A stretch of DNA of 64,000 bases, taken from the NCBI GenBank assembly GCA_002427105.1, contig DIPM01000036.1:231482-295481 (forward strand). Direction: 5' to 3'. Below the pieces are notes generated by a model. That model worked only from the letters and a program-made list of their open reading frames with translations, had not been told where the DNA came from and made no database searches. The translations under genes were made by a program, and so were the position numbers. The stretch's first letter is position 1; each line of letters opens with the position of its first letter. This DNA is from Marinilabiliaceae bacterium UBA5488 (GTDB lineage Bacteria; Bacteroidota; Bacteroidia; Bacteroidales; Marinilabiliaceae). Shown here piece by piece: positions 58,115-64,000 of the stretch.

Positions 58115-60709
58115 ATGAAAATTACAAAAAGTGTAACTTTTGCAATACAAGTAATGCTTTTTTTGAGCATTTCTTGTATCGCAAGCGCGCAGGATTTTAC
58201 CCGCACGGATTTTCGCGATGAAACCATTTATTTTGTTATGACCACCCGCTTTTATGACGGAGATCCCGACAATAATACTCATTGCTGGGACGGCAAAAGC
58301 CTAAATCAAGGTGATCCTGCATGGCGGGGTGATTTCAAGGGTCTTATTGAAAAATTGGATTATATAAAGGCGCTTGGTTTTACGGCAGTGTGGATTACTC
58401 CTGTGGTTGAAAATGCCAGTGGCTATGACTATCACGGCTATCATGCCATGAATTTCAAAAAGGTTGATCCGCGGTATGAGTCAGAGGATGTTCTATTTCA
58501 AGATCTTATTGATGAGGTTCATGCGAGGGACATGAAAATTGTGCTGGATGTTGTTTTTAATCATACAGGAAATTTTGGCGAAAGTTTTCTTTCTCCCATG
58601 TTTGAAAAAGACTACACAGCAGACTTGGCCGATGCGGAGGCATGCATGCTTAAGATTCCCGGAATCTTGCCAGATAATTATGACGAAATGACGCCCGGAC
58701 AGCAGTATCAGGCTCGCCTGGCTCTTATGAAAAATACGGACGGTCAAAACCATGATAAGAATAATCATTTCCACCACTACGGGAACTTTAACTGGGATGA
58801 TATTACTTCACAATGGGCTCAGATTGCCGGCGACTGTGTGGATTTAAATACTGAAAACCCTCTTGTTTACAATTATATTATTGAAGCTTATTCTCAATTT
58901 ATAAAAATGGGAGTGGATGGCTTTCGTATTGATACAGGACGACATATTTCCCGCTTAGTCTTTAATAAGGTGTTTAATCCTGCATTTAAAGCAGCTGCGG
59001 AATCTGTTGGGAAGGATAATTTCTTCATGTTTGGCGAAATTTGTACAAGGGATAGGAATTACTGGTACAGGAATACACCTGCCATGTCAACTCCATTTTA
59101 TACATGGAAGGATTCTAAAAGCTATCCCTGGAGTGAGGATGCTAACGAATATAAAAATACGGCAATATTTGCCGATAGTGGTTTTCCTTTTCTTAATCAA
59201 CAATCGTGCATCGCCAACTATAATGACAATGCAAGTGAAGGCAATCAGCCAAGCTCCAATAATGCTTTTTTGAATGGTAACGACTACCGCACTCCTGATT
59301 ATTCTTTGCGCTCGGGTTTGGATGTAATAGATTTTCCTATGCACTGGAATTTTGAAAATGCATATTCGGCATTTGGCGTAGCAACTAGTGGTGACCATGC
59401 TTATAATGACGCTACTTTTAATGTGGTTTATGTTGATTCTCACGATTATTCTCCCGACGGAGCTCCTGAAGGGGAGCGTTTTGCTCAACCGCAAAGTACA
59501 TGGGCCGAGAACCTTTCGCTTATGTACACCTTCAGAGGGATTCCTTGTTTGTATTATGGCAGTGAAATAGAGTTTAAAAAGGGAAAGCCAATTGATAAGG
59601 GCCCAACTATTGCTTTGCGCGAATCAGGGCGTGCCTATTTTGGAGGATATATTGAAGGAGATCTTGCGGTAAATGATTTTGCCGATTACGAGAATGCCAG
59701 CGGCAATGTAGCAGTTAGCTTAAAACATCCTCTTTCTTTGCATATTCAGCGCTTGAGCCAAATTAGAATGGCAGTTCCTGCACTGCGTAAAGGTCAGTAT
59801 TCAACGGCAAATATTAATGCCTCCGGTATCGCTTTTAAAAGAAGGTATGTAGATGCAAACACCGACAGTTATGCTCTTGTTGCTATCTCGGGTAGCGCGA
59901 CTTTTTCCAATATTTTGAATGGAACTTATACTGATGTTGTTAGCGGTGATGTAAAACAGGTGAGCAATAATACCCTTAGCGCTACTCTTAATGGGAAGGG
60001 CAATATCAGGGTTTACGTGCTTAGTACATCCAAAACTCCGGCACCGGGGAAGGTTGGTAAAGACGGGAAATATATCTATGCCTCTTCTCCTGTTAATATT
60101 GAGCAAGGCGCTTACCCCGATGAAACAGAGCCTCTTCTGGAAGAAGTGCCCACTCCTGTAGATCCGGGTGAAGTTACTGAGCCGGTGCTTCTTCACGGAG
60201 AACAAGCCATCTTCTTTGAAAAACCCGCTAATTGGGGCAGCCTGATTAATTCGTATATCTACTATGAAGACAATGGAGCAAAGATGATAACCAAGGCCTG
60301 GCCCGGTGATAGGATGCAAAGTCTTGGCGGCGGGGTGTATAAGTTCGTTTTAGAGGGCAGCATTAACAATTGGAAGGTCTTGTTTAATGACGGTGGGGGC
60401 AATCAGGCGCCTGCAAGTATAGGCTTTGATGTGGTTAATGGCGGATATTACAAAGCCGGCGGTTTGGATCATACCCTGAATGAAACTCTCCCAACAGGAG
60501 CAGCCGAGCCTGAGTTGTTGAGCACTATACGTTTTTACTCAAGCAATGGGGTACTCTATGCAGAGAGCGGTATAACCAGGGAGCTAAGCTTGTATTCAAT
60601 TAGCGTCGTTGTGGTTTGCCATTTGAAAATTAACGTAGGAAAAAATTCTTATGAGGGCATTCCTAAAGGAATATATATAGCTGACAGGCAGAAAATTATT
60701 ATTCACTAA
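58115..60709 (+). CDS. T9SS-secreted alpha-amylase (GH13) with CBM26
   Basis: Extracellular amylase of 864 residues. Signal peptide 1-26 (ending IASAQ). The GH13 barrel starts at about 33 (DETIYFVMTTRFYDGDPDNN) and has its nucleophile Asp in VDGFRIDTGRH, acid/base Glu in FMFGEICTRD and Asp in VDSHDYSPDG. A linker with EVPTPVDPGEVTEPV follows, then one CBM26 (about 705-795, AIFFEKPANWGSLINSYIYY, ITKAWPGDRM) and a T9SS sorting tail (TIRFYSSNGVLYAESGITRE, KINVGKNSYEGIPKGIYI). In the tail the expected SGR-like turn reads SVVVV, consistent with a pair of compensating small indels. Possibly cotranscribed with the truncated CBM26 gene. Confidence 0.93.
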   Translation: MKITKSVTFAIQVMLFLSISCIASAQDFTRTDFRDETIYFVMTTRFYDGDPDNNTHCWDGKSLNQGDPAWRGDFKGLIEKLDYIKALGFTAVWITPVVENASGYDYHGYHAMNFKKVDPRYESEDVLFQDLIDEVHARDMKIVLDVVFNHTGNFGESFLSPMFEKDYTADLADAEACMLKIPGILPDNYDEMTPGQQYQARLALMKNTDGQNHDKNNHFHHYGNFNWDDITSQWAQIAGDCVDLNTENPLVYNYIIEAYSQFIKMGVDGFRIDTGRHISRLVFNKVFNPAFKAAAESVGKDNFFMFGEICTRDRNYWYRNTPAMSTPFYTWKDSKSYPWSEDANEYKNTAIFADSGFPFLNQQSCIANYNDNASEGNQPSSNNAFLNGNDYRTPDYSLRSGLDVIDFPMHWNFENAYSAFGVATSGDHAYNDATFNVVYVDSHDYSPDGAPEGERFAQPQSTWAENLSLMYTFRGIPCLYYGSEIEFKKGKPIDKGPTIALRESGRAYFGGYIEGDLAVNDFADYENASGNVAVSLKHPLSLHIQRLSQIRMAVPALRKGQYSTANINASGIAFKRRYVDANTDSYALVAISGSATFSNILNGTYTDVVSGDVKQVSNNTLSATLNGKGNIRVYVLSTSKTPAPGKVGKDGKYIYASSPVNIEQGAYPDETEPLLEEVPTPVDPGEVTEPVLLHGEQAIFFEKPANWGSLINSYIYYEDNGAKMITKAWPGDRMQSLGGGVYKFVLEGSINNWKVLFNDGGGNQAPASIGFDVVNGGYYKAGGLDHTLNETLPTGAAEPELLSTIRFYSSNGVLYAESGITRELSLYSISVVVVCHLKINVGKNSYEGIPKGIYIADRQKIIIH

Positions 60710-60710
60710 A

Positions 60711-60754
60711 AAAAACACATTCAACTGTCTGTTCGGGCAGTTGAATGTGTTTTT
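60711..60754 (+). terminator. Bidirectional terminator between amylase and phosphatase genes
   Basis: ACACATTCAACTG pairs with CAGTTGAATGTGT, extended by A/T runs outside and by a CTGTC/GGCAG inner part. Long A-run before and T-run after allow use from both sides. It starts one base past the amylase stop. Confidence 0.9.
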
Positions 60755-60784
60755 CTTATATCAAAAGTCCTTCCTATTTCGGGT

Positions 60785-61930
60785 TTAAAAACCAAATGCT
60801 TCTACCATCTTAACGAAAAGATCAGTATTTTTATAGATGCCAATAAAAGCTTCGGCACCGGGGCCGTAGGCAAAAACCGGCACCATTATGCCTGTATGAT
60901 CATCCGTTGTGTATTTGGCGCTAAGCGTACCCTTGGATATATCACCATTATCGATTGACATTCCACCCGTTTCGTGGTCGGCAGTTACTATCACAAGGGT
61001 TTTCTTATTATTGGCAGCAAAGGTTAAGGCCTTACCTACGGCTCGGTCAAAGTCAAGGGTCTCATGGACTATGTAAGTTGTGTTGTTGGCATGACCTCCC
61101 CAGTCTATTTGAGAACCTTCAACCATAAGGAAGAAGCCCTCCTTGTTGCTTTGAAGAACTTCAATAGCCTTTTGAGTGGCATCGGGAAGTAGATTACCGC
61201 GCTCGGGGTAAACTTCGTTATGGATTGCTGCGGTAAGGATGGCCATTGGTCCTGTCTTAACTGATGCAGCCTCTTCTAAAGAGCTAAAAACCCGGTAATT
61301 GTTTTGGCTAAGTTCTTCCAACAAGTTTCTTCCATCTTCGCGGCTTGTAAAATGTTCCTTTCCCCCTCCGATAAAAAGGTCTATGCCACTGTCTAAGAAG
61401 TCCCCGGCTATATCTTCATACATTCCTCTGTCGGGCTGATTGGCTACAAAAGATGCAGGTGTTGCATGAGTGATTGCTGAGGTGGAAACCAGACCTGTCG
61501 CTTTATTGTTGTCCTCACTGATGTAAAGGATGGATTTGAGAACTTTGCCATCCTGGTCAATAGCTATGACTCCATTATTTACACGCACTCCCGTGGCTAT
61601 TGCAGTTCCTGCAGCTGCCGAATCGGTAATGTAATCGTCGGCGCTTTGAGTTTGCATAAAGCCTATATGCTTCATATAATTCAGATTCAGTTGCCCCTTG
61701 TTGGCTGTAAGGGCTGAGTAAACCTGTGCCACTCCCATGCCGTCGCCAATAAGCAGAATTATATTCTTAGGACGTTTTTTGAATTTTACCGACTCAGGAA
61801 GCGCTACCGGCTTATGGGGCGAGGGGTTTTCAAAACTGAAATTGGGATCCGGGTTTTTGTAGTCTTCCTGTCCATAAGCTTTAATGGTTAATGAAAGGAT
61901 TAATAGTAATGTAAGAGATAGAAATTTCAT
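60785..61930 (-). CDS. Secreted alkaline phosphatase
   Basis: A 381-residue PhoA-superfamily phosphatase exported to the periplasm by a signal peptide (1-20, IKAYGQ). Two-zinc/magnesium active site: D63 in IGDGMGVAQ, nucleophile S104 in ITDSAAAGTA, ligands in QIDWGGHANN and VTADHETGGM. The catalytic Arg-type motif near MVEGSQIDWGGH is normal. It hydrolyses phosphate monoesters. It is divergent from the ZIP transporter gene across a 316-base region that contains a palindrome; both products depend on divalent metals. Confidence 0.93.
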   Translation of the reverse strand: MKFLSLTLLLILSLTIKAYGQEDYKNPDPNFSFENPSPHKPVALPESVKFKKRPKNIILLIGDGMGVAQVYSALTANKGQLNLNYMKHIGFMQTQSADDYITDSAAAGTAIATGVRVNNGVIAIDQDGKVLKSILYISEDNNKATGLVSTSAITHATPASFVANQPDRGMYEDIAGDFLDSGIDLFIGGGKEHFTSREDGRNLLEELSQNNYRVFSSLEEAASVKTGPMAILTAAIHNEVYPERGNLLPDATQKAIEVLQSNKEGFFLMVEGSQIDWGGHANNTTYIVHETLDFDRAVGKALTFAANNKKTLVIVTADHETGGMSIDNGDISKGTLSAKYTTDDHTGIMVPVFAYGPGAEAFIGIYKNTDLFVKMVEAFGF

Positions 61931-62079
61931 TTTTGCAGTATTTATTTTTATTTAATTCATGCGGAAAACTTTTCCATGCATTTAAGTAACTCCTACAAAG
62001 AACATGAAAGTAATTGAATTGTTTGCAAACTCAAAATTAAGAAATCTGTAAATCGTAGCTGCCAGAGCTCATTCTCATG

Positions 62080-62124
62080 TTTTTTCATAGATAATCGAGA
62101 AAAAACCGATTATCTATGCAAAAA
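62080..62124. promoter_or_regulatory. Imperfect palindrome between phosphatase and ZIP genes
   Basis: CATAGATAATCG (62086-62097) and CGATTATCTATG (62107-62118) are perfect inverted repeats with flanking T and A runs interrupted by one base. It lies between divergent promoters and could be a protein-binding site; no regulator is identified. Apart from this and the ZIP promoter, the 316-base gap (61931-62246) shows only a GTTTGCAAAC palindrome at 62021-62030. Confidence 0.45.
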
Positions 62125-62150
62125 TACTATTTTTGACTTAAGAGCCTAAG

Positions 62151-62179
62151 TTGTTTTTGATAATAGAAGATTAATTTTG
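62151..62179 (+). promoter_or_regulatory. Promoter of the ZIP transporter gene
   Basis: TTG at 62151-62153, an 18-base spacer and TAATTTTG at 62172-62179 match the Bacteroidota consensus. The leader would be about 60 bases. A second -7-like TATTTTTG is at 62128-62135 without a -33 box. Confidence 0.55.
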
Positions 62180-62246
62180 TAAGGAGAACTTTCGCGTGGA
62201 TAATTTGTTTATGAACGTAATAAAAAGTAGCATATTCGATTAAGAA

Positions 62247-63065
62247 ATGGAATTGAACACTGTTTTATTTGCATTTGGCTTGACTCTGTTTGCCGGTTTG
62301 TCAACAGGTATTGGCAGTGCAATGGCCTTTTTTGCAAAACGCACCAACACCAAATTTTTGTCAATATCCTTGGGATTCTCGGCAGGGGTGATGATTTACG
62401 TCTCTTTTGTCGAGATATTTTTTAAAGCCAGGACTGAGCTTACCGACGCTCTGGGTGATAAGCCCGGTACATGGCTTACTGTTACAGCTTTTTTTGGAGG
62501 TATCTTGCTTATCGCACTTATTGACAAGCTTATCCCTAAGAGTCGCAACCCCCACGAAATAGCCATGGTGGAGGATATGACGGAAGAACAGAGGGAAAAA
62601 ACGATTAAGGAGAAAAAGCTGATGCGTATGGGAGTGATGACTGCCCTGGCATTAGCTATACACAACTTCCCGGAAGGACTGGCTACATTTACCGCTGCTA
62701 TTGCAGATCCAAACCTGGGGATAGCAATTGCCGTGGCTATTGCTATTCACAATATTCCCGAGGGCATAGCCGTTTCGGTTCCTATTTACTACGCCACCGG
62801 AAGTAAGCGCAAAGCTTTTCGCTACAGCTTTTTATCCGGACTTGCTGAGCCCATTGGAGCCTTAGTGGGTTATGCCTTGCTGATGCCATTTATGGGGCCT
62901 GTGCTATTTGGGATTGTGTTTGCAGCCGTGGCAGGTATCATGGTTTTTATCAGCCTGGATGAATTGCTGCCTGCTGCCCGTGAGTTTGGTGAGCATCACC
63001 TTTCAATTTACGGTATGGTTTTAGGAATGGTGGTGATGGCTTTAAGTTTGTTATTATTTATGTGA
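62247..63065 (+). CDS. zupT: ZIP-family divalent metal transporter, ZupT type
   Basis: Inner-membrane importer of zinc and related divalent metals. 272 residues with about eight helices. Metal-site motifs HNFPEG (139-144, helix 4) and HNIPEG (168-173, helix 5) are intact, and the E of FVEIFFK near 56 and the LDELLPAAREFGEHH block near 235 match ZupT. A charged cytoplasmic loop lies at about 100-125 (MTEEQREKTIKEKK). Full length; own promoter at 62151-62179. Confidence 0.94.
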   Translation: MELNTVLFAFGLTLFAGLSTGIGSAMAFFAKRTNTKFLSISLGFSAGVMIYVSFVEIFFKARTELTDALGDKPGTWLTVTAFFGGILLIALIDKLIPKSRNPHEIAMVEDMTEEQREKTIKEKKLMRMGVMTALALAIHNFPEGLATFTAAIADPNLGIAIAVAIAIHNIPEGIAVSVPIYYATGSKRKAFRYSFLSGLAEPIGALVGYALLMPFMGPVLFGIVFAAVAGIMVFISLDELLPAAREFGEHHLSIYGMVLGMVVMALSLLLFM

Positions 63066-63118
63066 AACAACTGATTTTTTCGGGCTGCTACTTATAAGCA
63101 GTCTAGCTTAATCGAAAT

Positions 63119-63763
63119 ATGAGAAGGACTGAACGCTTCACGAAAGTGCTGGCCTGGTTTCAGGAAAATATGCCGGAGGCAAAAACTGAGCTGGATTACA
63201 GAGACCCTTACGAATTGTTGGTAGCTGTTATCCTGTCGGCTCAATGTACCGATAAGCGCGTTAACCAGATTACTCCCCGCTTTTTTGAGAGGTTTCCGAG
63301 CGCCGGGATATTGGCCCGTGCCGAGATTGCTGAGGTGTTCGAGTATATCCGCACTTGCAGTTATCCCAACAATAAGAGCAAGAGCCTCGTTGGAATGGCT
63401 CAGAAGCTGACGGACGAGTTTAAGGGAGTTGTTCCATCTGATGTGGATGAGCTCCAAAAGCTGCCCGGGGTGGGCAGGAAGACGGCTAATGTAATTGCTT
63501 CGGTGGTATATAACAAGCCGGCAATGGCTGTCGATACCCATGTGTTTAGGGTAGCAGCAAGAATAGGTCTGACCCAAAAGGCCAAAACTCCGCTTGATGC
63601 GGAGCGGCAATTGGTGAAATACATACCTGAAAACCTGCTATCAATTGCTCATCACTGGCTTATTCTTCATGGTCGTTACATCTGCCTGGCTCGTAAGCCT
63701 AAATGCCCCGAATGTGGTCTAAAAGATTTTTGTGAGTATTACAAAACGAACTTTGACTCTTAG
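63119..63763 (+). CDS. nth: Endonuclease III (DNA glycosylase/AP lyase)
   Basis: Base-excision repair enzyme removing oxidised pyrimidines. 214 residues. Seen: helix-hairpin-helix with LQKLPGVGRKTANV (113-124), catalytic K121, Asp139 in AVDTHVFRVA, and a 4Fe-4S loop with C189, C196, C199 and C205 in the usual CX6CX2CX5C spacing. It follows zupT by 53 bases and may be cotranscribed. It converges with the truncated gene at the window end. Confidence 0.96.
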   Translation: MRRTERFTKVLAWFQENMPEAKTELDYRDPYELLVAVILSAQCTDKRVNQITPRFFERFPSAGILARAEIAEVFEYIRTCSYPNNKSKSLVGMAQKLTDEFKGVVPSDVDELQKLPGVGRKTANVIASVVYNKPAMAVDTHVFRVAARIGLTQKAKTPLDAERQLVKYIPENLLSIAHHWLILHGRYICLARKPKCPECGLKDFCEYYKTNFDS

Positions 63764-63768
63764 TGTGG

Positions 63769-64000
63769 CTAAGATTCTTTTATTATTAAGGCTGAGGGAA
63801 TAATGGGAAGCCAGGTGCTTTTAGAATCTATAAGATTTTTCCAACTGTCAATGCTTATTATCATTAAGTCCTGACGATTAAAGAATTCTTTATCGATGAT
63901 TTTTTCACTTAGTACGCTTATGTTATTTGGCGCCTTTTGTTCAATAGTCCTTATCCTTTCTTTTAGCGCCGGACTATTTTTTATCTTTGAATTTGCATCT
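63769..64000 (-). CDS. 3' end of an unidentified gene (cut by window)
   Basis: An open minus-strand frame of 76 codons runs from the window edge (first full codon at 63999) to a TAG at 63769-63771, ending with LPIIPSALIIKES. It contains ISVLSEKIIDKEFF, LMIISIDSWKNLI and no stop, signal or known motif. The 5' part is outside the window. I do not recognise it. The alternating charged and hydrophobic pattern looks protein-like, and its stop is only five bases from the nth stop, as for a real convergent gene. Confidence 0.5.
   Translation of the reverse strand, partial: DANSKIKNSPALKERIRTIEQKAPNNISVLSEKIIDKEFFNRQDLMIISIDSWKNLIDSKSTWLPIIPSALIIKES

Noticed and set aside
62021..62030. GTTTGCAAAC as another LacI-type operator
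   Set aside because: It lacks the central CG of the other sites and is not near a sugar gene.
1..64000. CRISPR arrays, tRNA or rRNA genes, prophage or intact insertion sequences
   Set aside because: No regularly spaced repeats, cloverleaf-like sequences, transposase motifs or phage genes were seen when reading both strands; short degenerate signals could still have been missed.

Overview
The window looks like a chromosomal segment of an anaerobic or facultative member of the Bacteroidota, most likely a Bacteroidales/Marinilabiliales-type marine or saline saccharolytic organism. This is an inference from gene content: SusC/SusD outer-membrane pairs, two amylases with type IX secretion (T9SS) C-terminal domains, a bacterial V/A-type ATPase with the Bacteroidota companion DUF2764, an Hdr-like iron-sulfur cluster, and promoters of the Bacteroidota form TTTG-N19-TAnnTTTG. 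No rRNA, tRNA, CRISPR array, phage or intact insertion sequence was seen.

Layout. 0.4-13.7 kb holds housekeeping genes: DUF2795, cobalamin adenosyltransferase, an orphan LolD/MacB-type ABC ATPase, a methyltransferase, a YqaA-type membrane protein, recG, an AspT/YidE-type transporter, a membrane protein with a Cys-rich tail, uvrA, a lytic transglycosylase and an RluF-type pseudouridine synthase. 14.0-36.6 kb is a large starch/maltodextrin utilisation locus. A minus-strand arm encodes an MFS sugar transporter, beta-phosphoglucomutase, GH65 maltose phosphorylase, a SusA-like GH13, a GH31 alpha-glucosidase and a lipoprotein GH13. Upstream of that arm sits a LacI-family regulator. The plus-strand arm is susC-susD-susE-susF-like plus a T9SS-exported GH13. 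36.9-41.9 kb is a five-gene Hdr-like iron-sulfur electron-transfer operon. 42.0-48.7 kb has a sugar-phosphate transferase, pcm, an MBL-fold hydrolase, gcvP and two small membrane proteins. 49.3-56.8 kb is a V-type ATPase operon (E, DUF2764, A, B, D, I, K). 57.1-60.7 kb is a second starch patch: a decayed TonB-receptor remnant, a truncated CBM26 protein and a CBM26-bearing T9SS amylase. 60.8-64 kb carries alkaline phosphatase, a ZIP metal transporter, endonuclease III and the 3' end of an unknown gene.

How it works together (inference from families and context). Exported amylases cut starch outside the cell; SusE/F/D bind it and SusC imports oligosaccharides; periplasmic GH13 and GH31 enzymes trim them; the MFS protein carries maltose into the cytoplasm. 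There GH65 phosphorylase makes glucose plus beta-glucose 1-phosphate, and PgmB turns the latter into glucose 6-phosphate. LacI-type operator sequences (GCAAnCGnTTGC) lie upstream of the transporter operon, of susC, and of the separate starch patch 31 kb away. This suggests one regulon with an unusually constant distance of about 88-90 bp from operator to the -7 promoter element.
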